Assembly (NCBI RefSeq): GCF_000011365.1
Contig: NC_004463.1
Location: 7,302,001 to 7,366,000 of the forward strand
Source of the DNA: Bradyrhizobium diazoefficiens USDA 110
GTDB lineage: Bacteria; Pseudomonadota; Alphaproteobacteria; Rhizobiales; Xanthobacteraceae
Direction of reading: 5' to 3'
Length of the DNA: 64,000 nucleotides
The position numbers and the translations under genes are program-made. The notes beneath the pieces were generated by a model. That model ran no database searches. It was not told the DNA's origin and worked only from the letters and a program-made list of their open reading frames with translations. Shown here in pieces: positions 43,316-50,264 of the stretch. Position 1 is the first letter of the stretch. Each line of letters starts with the position of its first letter.

Positions 43316-43332
43316 TTAACCTTTCATTAACC
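43316..43332 (+). promoter_or_regulatory. CtrA-type binding site (TTAA-N7-TTAAC)
   Basis: TTAACCTTTCATTAACC contains two TTAA half-sites separated by exactly seven bases and ends in TTAACC, matching the full alphaproteobacterial CtrA consensus. It lies 93 bp upstream of the start of the Fis-family gene. An exact 9-base match in 64 kb of high-GC sequence has a low chance of arising at random, but single occurrences do happen. Confidence 0.6.
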
Positions 43333-43424
43333 AAACCCGCCCACCGTGGATTTACGGCTTGGGGGTCGTTTGTTCTCGATCCGCTTCCAACGATGGAAGC
43401 GGGCGTTGGTCGGGAGGTATATTG

Positions 43425-43670
43425 ATGACCACTGTTCATGTCGCCGCGCCGCAGGGCGCAGAATTCCTTGCTCCAAACCAGATCGTTCCGCTGCTGATCG
43501 GTGCGACCGTCGACGAGGTCGAGCGCGAGCTCGTGCTCCAGACGCTCGCCCGCTGTGACGGCAATCGCACACGCGCCGCGCGCGTGCTCGGCCTGTCGGT
43601 ACGCACGCTGCGCAACAAGATCAGGCTCTATGCCGCCTCCGGCATCGTCGTGCCGGCCTATCAGGACTAA
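43425..43670 (+). CDS. Single-domain Fis-family DNA-binding protein (FlbD C-terminus-like)
   Basis: The protein has 81 residues, ATG 43425 after GGGAGG. Residues 25-78 form a Fis-type helix-turn-helix: GATVDEVERELVLQTLARCD, GNRTRAARVLGLSVRTLRNK, then IRLYAASGI. The same wording occurs at the C-terminus of the flagellar activator FlbD of this group (recollection), but the AAA+ and receiver parts are absent and the 24-residue N-terminus is new. It therefore cannot activate sigma-54 itself and could act as a competitor or architectural protein at FlbD sites. The CtrA-type site upstream supports a cell-cycle or flagellar link. Confidence 0.82.
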   Translation: MTTVHVAAPQGAEFLAPNQIVPLLIGATVDEVERELVLQTLARCDGNRTRAARVLGLSVRTLRNKIRLYAASGIVVPAYQD

Positions 43671-43696
43671 CCAGCGCGTGGCTGCGCGGAGGTCGA

Positions 43697-43978
43697 TCAG
43701 TCCGTCGGCGGCGCGCGGCGCGACGATGTGCTGCGAAACAGCCGGCGCAGCTCCTGCTGCAGGTACGCGCCGGCGAGAACCGCGAGCGCGATGATCGCGA
43801 CCGCGGCCGCGATCAGCTCGATCGCGCGGAGAACGAAGGCCGTCATGACAGCCCATGACCCCTGCGGCTCTTCGGCGAAAGCAACCGGCACGATATCGGG
43901 CACCAACAGCTGGGCAAGGCCGAGCGCAGCGGCAAAAGTGACTGCAGACAAGCAGAACATTTTCCACGCTTCGCGCAT
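43697..43978 (-). CDS. Small two-helix membrane protein, unknown function
   Basis: The protein has 93 residues from ATG 43978, with GAGGAGCGACC upstream. Two hydrophobic segments: KMFCLSAVTFAAALGLAQLL (about 6-26) and LRAIELIAAAVAIIALAVLA (about 50-72), with FAEEPQGSW between and a basic Arg-rich C-terminus (RLFRSTSSRR). It is convergent with the Fis-family gene, and the 27-bp gap has no terminator. No family is recognised. Confidence 0.75.
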   Translation of the reverse strand: MREAWKMFCLSAVTFAAALGLAQLLVPDIVPVAFAEEPQGSWAVMTAFVLRAIELIAAAVAIIALAVLAGAYLQQELRRLFRSTSSRRAPPTD

Positions 43979-44136
43979 CGGTCGCTCCTCGTGAGGTTGT
44001 GGCCGCGCGCCCTTCAGTGACACGCCGTTGCGTGCCACCGGTTGATGTTGATCAAGCGGGGTGCGATGCGCGGACAGAATTGCTGCTGTCGTCAAACGAC
44101 GCTAAGTAGCTTGCTTCCGGTCAAGGGAGCAGTGGC

Positions 44137-44655
44137 GTGGCAGACGAACAGAAACGGCAGGGACCCCAGGGTCCGCGCGGGCGGCAAGGCGAGCCGGGAC
44201 GGCCGGGACCGCAGGGTCATCCGGGCCGGCGCGGCCCGGACGGCGCGCGCGGCAAGCCGGGACCGCAAGGCAAGCCGGGACCGATCGGAAAGGCTGGCCC
44301 CGCAGGCAAGCCCGGCCCGCAAGGCAAGCAGGGCGAGGCCGGTCCGCGTGGCGCTGCCGGGGCGCAGGGACCTGTCGGACCGCAAGGCCCAGTGGGGCCG
44401 CAGGGCCCGCGCGGCGAGGCCGGCCCGCCCGGCCAGTTGCCGTCGATCGAGCAGGTATTGCCCTGGCTCGAACAGCTCTTCGACGCCTGGGACGAGCGCC
44501 GCCGCCAGCGCGAGCGTGAAGCCGCCGAGCGCGAGGCGCTGGAGGCCGCCGTGCAGGAAACCGACGAGCCGATCGCCGGTGACGAGAGCGACGACGGCGA
44601 AGACGACGACCACAAGAAAAAGAAGAAAAAGAAGAAGCACGGCAACAGGGATTAG
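44137..44655 (+). CDS. Collagen-like triple-helix protein with acidic and polylysine C-terminus
   Basis: The protein has 172 residues, GTG start after AAGGGAG. There is no signal peptide. Residues 9-101 are 31 uninterrupted Gly-X-Y triplets rich in Pro, Gln, Lys and Arg (such as [19 protein letters not shown]). Next come a helical part ([20 protein letters not shown] followed by [15 protein letters not shown]) that may be a trimerising coiled coil, an acidic run ([10 protein letters not shown]) and eight consecutive lysines before HGNRD. Bacterial collagen-like proteins are normally secreted, so a cytoplasmic form is unusual. The 25-50 bp of DNA coding the triplets is repetitive and may vary in length. 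Function unknown. Confidence 0.85.
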   Translation: MADEQKRQGPQGPRGRQGEPGRPGPQGHPGRRGPDGARGKPGPQGKPGPIGKAGPAGKPGPQGKQGEAGPRGAAGAQGPVGPQGPVGPQGPRGEAGPPGQLPSIEQVLPWLEQLFDAWDERRRQREREAAEREALEAAVQETDEPIAGDESDDGEDDDHKKKKKKKKHGNRD

Positions 44656-44750
44656 CAGCCCCGGCTCAGCAAGAGATCCGCTCACGATTCCGGGTCCCGG
44701 CTCTGCGGCGCACCGCTGAAGAAGCGCTGCGTCCGGGACACGAGCCCGGA

Positions 44751-44972
44751 TCAGGAAGCCCTTGAGGAATCATCCTTACGTGGCAGCATGCCCATGCGCT
44801 CGAACTGCCAGCGCATGGCGCGATACCAGAGATAGCCGACCGCCGCGCCGCACAGCGCCAGGATGACGACGCTCGCGCTCGAGAACGAACCGCCCCACCA
44901 CATCATCCACGCGGTCCACAGCAGCGTGAAGATGATGGCACCTGCTTTGAGCGGAAGAAGGGGGCGGGTCAT
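44751..44972 (-). CDS. Small two-helix membrane protein
   Basis: The protein has 73 residues from ATG 44972. LKAGAIIFTLLWTAWMMWWG and SASVVILALCGAAVGYLWYR are two membrane helices with a Ser-rich turn. The C-terminus is charged (FERMGMLPRKDDSSRAS). An in-frame reading extends further upstream, but that part has low-complexity Arg/Gly sequence and no start signal. No family is recognised. It lies between the collagen-like gene and DUF2277, with about 95 bp on either side. Confidence 0.7.
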   Translation of the reverse strand: MTRPLLPLKAGAIIFTLLWTAWMMWWGGSFSSASVVILALCGAAVGYLWYRAMRWQFERMGMLPRKDDSSRAS

Positions 44973-45067
44973 GGCGTGCTCCGGGTTGGCAAAACCCCGG
45001 CAGACATCATCGCAAGTCGCGACGCTCCAAACCGTGAGCCAGATCACGGAACGGGACAGTAGATCCG

Positions 45068-45334
45068 CTAGCCAAAGCGTAGCCGCGAGCGCTCCTTGGC
45101 CCTTTCCGCCTCGACCTCGCGGTCGCGCGCCGGCGCATGGGTGTGCAGCGAGGTGAGGAGCTTTCGCGCCGCCTCCGAGACCTCGGCCACGGCGCGGTCG
45201 AACGCCGCCTCGTTGGCCTGGGACGGCTTGTTGAAGCCCGACAATTTGCGCACGAACTGCAAGGCCGAGGCATGGATCTCGTCCTCCGTCGCCGGCGGCT
45301 CGAAGTTGAACAGCGTCTTGATGTTGCGGCACAT
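45068..45334 (-). CDS. DUF2277 family protein
   Basis: The protein has 88 residues from the ATG of MCRNIKTLFNFEPPATEDEI. The invariant MCRNIK start, EIHASALQFVRKLSGFNKPS, NEAAFDRAVAEV and a charged end are characteristic of DUF2277. The family occurs in many bacteria, has one conserved Cys near the N-terminus and no known function. The upstream in-frame codons back to 45379 do not match and are excluded. Confidence 0.92.
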   Translation of the reverse strand: MCRNIKTLFNFEPPATEDEIHASALQFVRKLSGFNKPSQANEAAFDRAVAEVSEAARKLLTSLHTHAPARDREVEAERAKERSRLRFG

Positions 45335-45459
45335 GCAGTCACTCCCGATGTTTACCTCGAGGACGATCGGCGGAGCCAAAATCCTACATCCTTCTGGAGA
45401 GTTTTGCTAAGATCCGCCGCAACGCGGCCGCCGGATACGAGCCGCATGGGGAGAGAAAC

Positions 45460-46521
45460 ATGAAGGCATCTTGCGCGGCGCTGTCGGCCATCCTGCTGTC
45501 TATCTCGGCGGCGGCGATGGCTGCCGATTATCCTGCACCAAAACAGGCCGACTGGATCGCCAGGGATTTCAAGTTCCACACCGGCGATGTCATGCCGGAG
45601 TTGCGGCTGCATTACACCACCGTCGGCGAGCCGAGCGGGCAACCGGTGCTGGTGCTGCATGGCACCGGCGGCTCGGGCGCAAGCATGCTGACGCCAAGCT
45701 TTGCCGGCGAGCTGTTCGGCGCAGGCCAGCCGCTCGACGCCGCCAAATACTACATCATCATTCCCGACGGCATCGGCCATGGCAAATCGTCAAAACCGTC
45801 CGACGGCATGAAGACCGGCTTTCCGAAATACGACTACGACGACATGGTCGAGGCGCAGTACCGCCTCGTGACGGAAGGACTCGGCGTCAAGCATCTGCGG
45901 CTCGTCATCGGCAATTCGATGGGCGGCATGCACACCTGGCTGTGGGGCGAGAAATATCCGAAGGCGATGGACGCGCTGATCCCGATGGCCTCGCAACCGA
46001 CCGAGATGGCATCGCGCAACTGGATGCTGCGGCGGATCATGCTCGACACCATCCGCAACGACCCCGACTACAATGGCGGCAACTACTCCAGCCAGCCGCG
46101 CATGATGAAATACGCCGTCACCGCCTACGGCATCGCGAGCATCGGCGGAACGCTGGCCTATCAATCGCAGGCGCCGACGGCGGCCAAGGCCGACAAGATC
46201 GTCGACGAGCGGCTCGCGACGCCGATCACGGCCGATGCCAACGACTTCGTCTACCAGTGGGAGTCCTCGCACGACTACAATGCCGGGGAGAAGCTGGAGC
46301 AGATCGAAGCCTCGTTGCTGCTGATCAACTCCGCCGACGACGAGCGTAACCCGCCGGAGACCGGCCTCACGGACGCGGCGATGAAGCAGGTCAAGAACGG
46401 CCGCCTGTATCTGATCCCCGCCAGCACCGAAACGCGCGGTCACGGCACCACCGGCAATGCAAAGTTCTACAGCGAGCAGGTCAGGCAATTGCTGCAAACC
46501 GCGCCGCAACGGACGATGTAG
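45460..46521 (+). CDS. Exported alpha/beta hydrolase (MetX/homoserine acetyltransferase-like fold)
   Basis: The protein has 353 residues. Signal peptide ALSAILLSISAAAMA. The hydrolase core has LRLHYTTVGEPSGQPVLVLH, oxyanion HGTGGSG, IIPDGIGHGKSSKPSDG, the nucleophile elbow GNSMGGMHTWLWGE, Asp in NSADDERNPP and the catalytic His in TRGHGTTG. The order and the long insertion between strands resemble the homoserine O-acetyltransferase branch, but the signal peptide makes amino-acid biosynthesis unlikely. An extracytoplasmic esterase or acyltransferase is more probable. The substrate is unknown. It stands alone. Confidence 0.88.
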   Translation: MKASCAALSAILLSISAAAMAADYPAPKQADWIARDFKFHTGDVMPELRLHYTTVGEPSGQPVLVLHGTGGSGASMLTPSFAGELFGAGQPLDAAKYYIIIPDGIGHGKSSKPSDGMKTGFPKYDYDDMVEAQYRLVTEGLGVKHLRLVIGNSMGGMHTWLWGEKYPKAMDALIPMASQPTEMASRNWMLRRIMLDTIRNDPDYNGGNYSSQPRMMKYAVTAYGIASIGGTLAYQSQAPTAAKADKIVDERLATPITADANDFVYQWESSHDYNAGEKLEQIEASLLLINSADDERNPPETGLTDAAMKQVKNGRLYLIPASTETRGHGTTGNAKFYSEQVRQLLQTAPQRTM

Positions 46522-46695
46522 AATCGGCGGGCTGCACGTCCTCATATCGCAATGCATCATGTGCGGCGCCTCTCGCGCCGCATATTATTTGAGCATGCAA
46601 TGCGCTGACAGCTCGGGCTTAATCGCGTCAGCGACACGAATCGAGGCGCGGAGCGATCGCGCGCCATTGGCACGACACGCGATGAGGAGGATCGC

Positions 46696-47049
46696 ATGCG
46701 CAGGCTCGCACTGTGCGTTTGGCTGGCTGCGATGACGGCGCTGACGAGCGCGGCGTTTGCGTTCGACAACGGGCAATATGATCACGTCCCGCCCGACATC
46801 CGCGCTTGGTTCAAGAGCGTGATCGCGCCGAACGGCGTGCCCTGCTGCGACATCTCCGACGGTCATCGCACGGACTATGACGTGCGCAACGGCGCCTATT
46901 GGGTACCGATCGAGGGACAGTGGATGGCAGTGCCCGAACGCGCCATCATCCGCGACCGCGGCAACCCGCTCGGCCAGGCCGTGGTGTGGTACGTCCACCA
47001 TCGCGGCACCATCATCATCAGCTGCTTCGTGCCCGCCGATGCAGTGTAG
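46696..47049 (+). CDS. Small exported protein with conserved Cys-Cys, unknown function
   Basis: The protein has 117 residues. Signal peptide RLALCVWLAAMTALTSAAFA. Mature: FDNGQYDHVPPDIRAWFKSV, then GVPCCDISDGHRTDYDVRNG, YWVPIEGQWMAVPERAIIRD and a closing ISCFVPADAV. The vicinal CC and the third Cys may form disulfides. Similar proteins are common in Bradyrhizobiaceae (recollection) and remain unassigned. GATGAGGAGG precedes the ATG, which supports the start. Confidence 0.82.
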   Translation: MRRLALCVWLAAMTALTSAAFAFDNGQYDHVPPDIRAWFKSVIAPNGVPCCDISDGHRTDYDVRNGAYWVPIEGQWMAVPERAIIRDRGNPLGQAVVWYVHHRGTIIISCFVPADAV

Positions 47050-47125
47050 CGCGTCGTGATGGATTTCATTGGCTGGGGCGGCCCGATCGGGTAGCTTGCC
47101 CCCAAGCTGATGCGGAGACACGCCG

Positions 47126-47728
47126 TTGACCGATCTTTGCGCCGAAGACCTCGCCACCATCTATGCCAAGCCGAGCCCGCGCGTGATAGCAAAGGCACGT
47201 CCCGCGATCGATGCGCATGCAAAGAAGTTCATCGAGATGTCGCCGTTCTGCGTGCTCGCGACGTCAGGCGCGGACGGCAGCGTCGACGCCTCGCCGCGCG
47301 GCGGCGGCATCGGCTTCGTCCACGTCGCCGGCCCCAACCAGCTGCTGATGCCCGACCGCTCCGGCAACAACCGGATCGACAGTTTTCGCAACGTCGTCGA
47401 AGGCTCGGGCTTCGTGCATCTGCTGTTCTTCGTCCCCGGCATCGACGAGACGCTGCGCGTCGGCGGGCGCGGCACGCTGTCCGCCGATCCGGATCTGCTT
47501 GCCTCGATGGTGGAATTCGGCAAGCCACCGCGCGCGGTGCTGAACGTCGCGGTCAGCGAAGTCTATTTCCACTGCGGCAAGGCGCTGATGCGCTCGAAGC
47601 TGTGGTCGCCGGAGAAGGTGCAGCGCTCGGTGATGCCGAGCATCGTCGAGGTCATTCACGACCAGACGGGCCTGGGCGAACCGGAGAGTCAGGAGATCGT
47701 GGAAGAGCGCTACAAGCAGCAGCTGTAG
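47126..47728 (+). CDS. FMN-binding pyridoxamine 5'-phosphate oxidase-family protein
   Basis: The protein has 200 residues from a TTG at 47126 with GGAG at about nine bases; no ATG is available upstream in frame. The split-barrel fold of the PNPOx-like, MSMEG_1061-type branch is indicated by FCVLATSGADGSVDASPRGG, LLMPDRSGNNRIDSFRNVVE, VHLLFFVPGIDETLRVGGRG and NVAVSEVYFHCGKALMRSKL, the last including the Cys/His block typical of the branch. It probably binds FMN or F420-type cofactor in the cytoplasm. True PdxH activity is not expected. Confidence 0.85.
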   Translation: MTDLCAEDLATIYAKPSPRVIAKARPAIDAHAKKFIEMSPFCVLATSGADGSVDASPRGGGIGFVHVAGPNQLLMPDRSGNNRIDSFRNVVEGSGFVHLLFFVPGIDETLRVGGRGTLSADPDLLASMVEFGKPPRAVLNVAVSEVYFHCGKALMRSKLWSPEKVQRSVMPSIVEVIHDQTGLGEPESQEIVEERYKQQL

Positions 47729-47755
47729 GCGCGCTTTCGTTCCGCAAACAGATCG

Positions 47756-47834
47756 TCATGCCCGGGCTTGTCCCGGGCATTCATGTCTTCATTGCGCGCA
47801 GCATGTGGATGGCCGGGTCAAGCCCGGCCATGAC
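47756..47834. repeat. Family I palindrome
   Basis: CATGCCCGGGCTTGTCCCGGGCATTCATG and GGATGGCCGGGTCAAGCCCGGCCATGACG in pieces, two hairpins in tandem. A related small one is at 7886-7908. It lies between convergent genes. Confidence 0.85.
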
Positions 47835-47858
47835 GAATGGAGAGCGCGCGGTCGGAGC

Positions 47859-48347
47859 TTAATGCCCCTCGCCCTCGAGCCCGCCGACGTGCTTCTGGGT
47901 GTAGAGCTCGAGGCCGATGCGGCCGATCAGGTCGAGCTGGGTTTCGAGGAAGTCGATGTGGTGCTCCTCGTCGCTCATCAGCTTCTCGAACAGGTCGCGC
48001 GTGACGTAGTCCTTGACGCCGTGGCAGTAGGTCGCCGCTTCCTGGTAGAGCGCCCGCGCGCTCATCTCGGCGGCGAGATCGCACTCGATGATCTCCTTGA
48101 CGTTCTGGCCGATGCGCAGGGGATCGAGCACCTGCATGTTCGGGAAGCCGTCGAAGAACAGGATGCGCGCGGTGAGCTTGTCGGCGTGCTCCATCTCCTC
48201 GATGGATTCCTTGCGCCAGACCTTGGCCATGTCCAGCAGGCCCCAATTGTCGAGGAAGCGGTAGTGCAGCCAGTACTGGTTGATCGCAGTCAGCTCGTGA
48301 CGCAGTGCCTTGTTGAGGTAGTCGATGACTTTTGCGTCGCCCTGCAT
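47859..48347 (-). CDS. bfr: Bacterioferritin
   Basis: The protein has 162 residues. It forms 24-mer shells that oxidise Fe(II) and store iron as mineral, with haem between subunits. Met52 in ESIEEMEHADKL is the haem ligand. Ferroxidase ligands Glu18 (RHELTAINQYWLHYR), Glu51 and His54, plus ECDLAAEMSARALYQEA and DEEHHIDFLETQL, are all present, so the protein should be active. The iron control element at 48391-48407 lies 44 bp upstream of the start. The bacterioferritin-associated ferredoxin is encoded just upstream on the same strand. Confidence 0.97.
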   Translation of the reverse strand: MQGDAKVIDYLNKALRHELTAINQYWLHYRFLDNWGLLDMAKVWRKESIEEMEHADKLTARILFFDGFPNMQVLDPLRIGQNVKEIIECDLAAEMSARALYQEAATYCHGVKDYVTRDLFEKLMSDEEHHIDFLETQLDLIGRIGLELYTQKHVGGLEGEGH

Positions 48348-48390
48348 GGTTCACTCCAGCTCTTGCAGTCCAACTCGATCCTAAACCGAA

Positions 48391-48407
48391 TTTAGAACGC
48401 TTCTAAA
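48391..48407 (-). promoter_or_regulatory. Iron control element (Irr-binding ICE motif) upstream of bfr
   Basis: TTTAGAACGCTTCTAAA is a perfect inverted repeat (TTTAGAA-cgc-TTCTAAA) of the kind bound by the haem-responsive regulator Irr in Bradyrhizobium. Such elements control iron storage and haem genes. It lies 44 bp from the bfr start, a position consistent with repression when iron is low. Confidence 0.88.
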
Positions 48408-48480
48408 TGAGTTTACGGAAGGGGGCAACCGGCTACGGGGACGCAGCGGGGGAAAAGCTCAGCCGACAGCGCGGAAGATT

Positions 48481-48753
48481 TCAGCAGGCCGCGAGCGCGA
48501 ACTGGGCGGACTCGGCCGTCTCGTCATTGGCGGCCACGGTGTGGCTGTGCGGGCAGCCGGAGCAGCAGGACTTGGCGCACGGGCCAAGCGCTTCATCGAT
48601 GATGGTCTTGATCGTCCGCGCGCAGCGGCCGCATTCGGCGCTACAGCCGAGGCAGCCATAGACCTGCTTGGCATGGCGCACGGCGTCGTCGGACTCGGCC
48701 ACAGCGGCGCGGATGTCGTCATCGCTCAGCACGTTACAAGAACAAACGATCAT
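48481..48753 (-). CDS. bfd: Bacterioferritin-associated ferredoxin with extended Cys-rich tail
   Basis: The protein has 90 residues. Bfd carries a [2Fe-2S] cluster, binds bacterioferritin and donates electrons to release iron. The ligands are in MIVCSCNVLSDDDIRAAV (CXC) and YGCLGCSAECGRC (CX2C within it). Residues 57-90 (CAKSCCSGCPHSHTVA and a final Cys) extend past the usual 64-residue Bfd with four or more extra cysteines and His, possibly a second metal site. It is upstream of bfr on the same strand, with 133 bp and the ICE between. Confidence 0.9.
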   Translation of the reverse strand: MIVCSCNVLSDDDIRAAVAESDDAVRHAKQVYGCLGCSAECGRCARTIKTIIDEALGPCAKSCCSGCPHSHTVAANDETAESAQFALAAC

Positions 48754-48863
48754 GGAAGCGGCAGGCCCTTCGGTGATGCGCCATCATCGATATTTAACGG
48801 GCCAGCCGGATGCAAAGGGAAAAACCGGTATTTGAAGCTATTCCAAACTGACCCGGAAACAGC

Positions 48864-48879
48864 CTAGAACGGCTCTAAA
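48864..48879 (-). promoter_or_regulatory. Second ICE-like motif, upstream of bfd
   Basis: CTAGAACGGCTCTAAA resembles the element upstream of bfr (TTTAGAACGCTTCTAAA) but has mismatches in each arm. It lies 111 bp upstream of the bfd start. It is probably a weaker Irr site. Confidence 0.55.
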
Positions 48880-48915
48880 ATAGGGTGTTGCGCTGGATCA
48901 AGATGGCGGCCGGAT

Positions 48916-49218
48916 CTAGTCGCCGCCACCGCCTCCCCCACCGTCGCCGCCGCCTCCGCAATCCCCGCCGCTGCTGCCGCTATCGCTGCTGGAACAGCTG
49001 CCGGTGTCGGTCGAGTTCCCCGAGCTGTCGCTGGAGAACCAGCTTCCCAGCGAGAAGCCGTCGCTGGTCCCCGAATAGCTGTCGCCGCCGCCATCGCTGC
49101 CGGCCCCTGCGCGGGAGCGGCGTTGGCCGCGATTCTGGAGGTGGGTGATCCAGCCGTAGCCGATGGCGAAGACGATCCCGGCAGCAATCAATGCATTGAT
49201 CATCGCGTTGCCCATCAT
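48916..49218 (-). CDS. Ser/Gly-rich single-pass membrane protein
   Basis: The protein has 100 residues from ATG 49218 after GGGAGGCG. One N-terminal helix (MINALIAAGIVFAIGYGWIT) is followed by a short basic part (RGQRRSRAG) and a tail of Ser, Gly and Asp with spaced Cys (GSCSSSDSGSSGGDCGG) ending GGGGDGGGGGGGD. The tail should be extracytoplasmic or flexible cytosolic depending on topology. The Gly run is encoded by repetitive DNA. No function is known, although similar Gly-rich tails occur widely. Confidence 0.7.
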   Translation of the reverse strand: MMGNAMINALIAAGIVFAIGYGWITHLQNRGQRRSRAGAGSDGGGDSYSGTSDGFSLGSWFSSDSSGNSTDTGSCSSSDSGSSGGDCGGGGDGGGGGGGD

Positions 49219-49352
49219 CGCCTCCCTGGCGGAGCTGCGGTCCACACCAATTCGTCGCACCCGGCCAAGGTGCCGTTCATTGATCATTCAAACGAAGTAT
49301 GGAACTTTACCCCCCAAAGAGTTCCCGCGTGTTTGTGCGAAAGGTCAAGCCA

Positions 49353-49688
49353 ATGAAGAAGTCGCTCCTGGCAGTCGCTGCCCTCACCGCTGTGGCCCTG
49401 ACGGCCGGGACGCCGGCCCATGCGCAGCGCGGCGTCGCTGCCGGCGTGGCGGCTGGGATCATCGGCGGCGCCATTGTCGGCGGGGCGCTCGCTTCCCCGT
49501 ATTATTACGGACCCGGGCCGGGCTACGCGTATGGTCCGGGTTATGGCCCTGGTTACTACCCGCCCCGCTACTACGCGCCGGGCCCGGGTTATGCCGCCGA
49601 CGACTATTACGGCGGTTGCGTCTGGCAGAGGCAGCGCTTCTGGGACGGCTATGGCTGGCGCGTCCGCCGCGTCAGGGTCTGTGGCTGA
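49353..49688 (+). CDS. Small exported Gly/Tyr/Pro-rich protein (paralog 1)
   Basis: The protein has 111 residues. Signal peptide AVAALTAVALTAGTPAHA. A glycine-zipper-like stretch (GVAAGVAAGIIGGAIVGGAL) and a Tyr/Gly/Pro part (PGPGYAYGPGYGPGYYPPRY) lead to the family end CVWQRQRFWDGYGWRVRRVR followed by VCG. The two cysteines at either side of the end motif may be joined. It is paralogous to the next gene. Proteins with this ending are very common in Bradyrhizobium and unassigned. Confidence 0.85.
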   Translation: MKKSLLAVAALTAVALTAGTPAHAQRGVAAGVAAGIIGGAIVGGALASPYYYGPGPGYAYGPGYGPGYYPPRYYAPGPGYAADDYYGGCVWQRQRFWDGYGWRVRRVRVCG

Positions 49689-49899
49689 GGCGCCAAAAGC
49701 CGGTTCACGACGGATGCGCCGTTCATCTCGGAGCCCGAAAAAGACCGCTTTTTCTCGTCACAGCTCTGTGTGCGTTTACCGTGGATTGACCATTTGCGCG
49801 CTTCCTAGCTGCAAGGCTAATTCCATCAGAGTGTGCGTGAACCTTTGAACCCCGGGCGCCTCTAACAAGGGGAACCCATCTCCCAGGAGAGCCAAGAGC

Positions 49900-50181
49900 A
49901 TGAAGAAGACTTTAGTTGCCGCCCTCACGGTTGCGACGGTCGCCGGTTCGCTGGTGACCGCTGCTCCGTCCGCAAAGGCCCATGACGGCGTCGGCGCGGG
50001 CATCGCGGCCGGCCTGATCGGCGGCGCCATCGTCGGCGGCGCGATCGCCTCGAGCCGTCCGGCCTATGGCGGCCCCGTCTACGTCGCCGAGCCCCCGCCG
50101 CCCGCGCCCTGCTACTGGCAGCGCCAGCGTTACTGGGACGGTTACGGCTGGGTCATCCGCCCGGTTCGCGTCTGCTACTGA
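49900..50181 (+). CDS. Small exported glycine-zipper protein (paralog 2)
   Basis: The protein has 93 residues with AGGAG before the ATG. Signal peptide ALTVATVAGSLVTAAPSAKA. The glycine-zipper AGIAAGLIGGAIVGGAIASS and the end CYWQRQRYWDGYGWVIRPVR plus VCY match the previous gene, but the Tyr/Gly/Pro middle is shorter. The pair looks like a tandem duplication. An outer-membrane or surface association is suggested by the glycine zipper but not shown. A terminator follows. Confidence 0.86.
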   Translation: MKKTLVAALTVATVAGSLVTAAPSAKAHDGVGAGIAAGLIGGAIVGGAIASSRPAYGGPVYVAEPPPPAPCYWQRQRYWDGYGWVIRPVRVCY

Positions 50182-50217
50182 TCTGATCGCCATGGCGCTC
50201 GTGAGCGCCGCGATCGA

Positions 50218-50250
50218 AGCCCGGCCGAGACCATCGGCCGGGCTTTTTCT
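50218..50250 (+). terminator. Rho-independent terminator after the glycine-zipper gene
   Basis: AGCCCGGCCGA-gacca-TCGGCCGGGCT followed by TTTTCTTTT, a perfect 11-bp stem 36 bp after the stop codon. It lies between this gene and the convergent mltB-like gene. Confidence 0.9.
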
Positions 50251-50264
50251 TTTGGTCCCGCACG

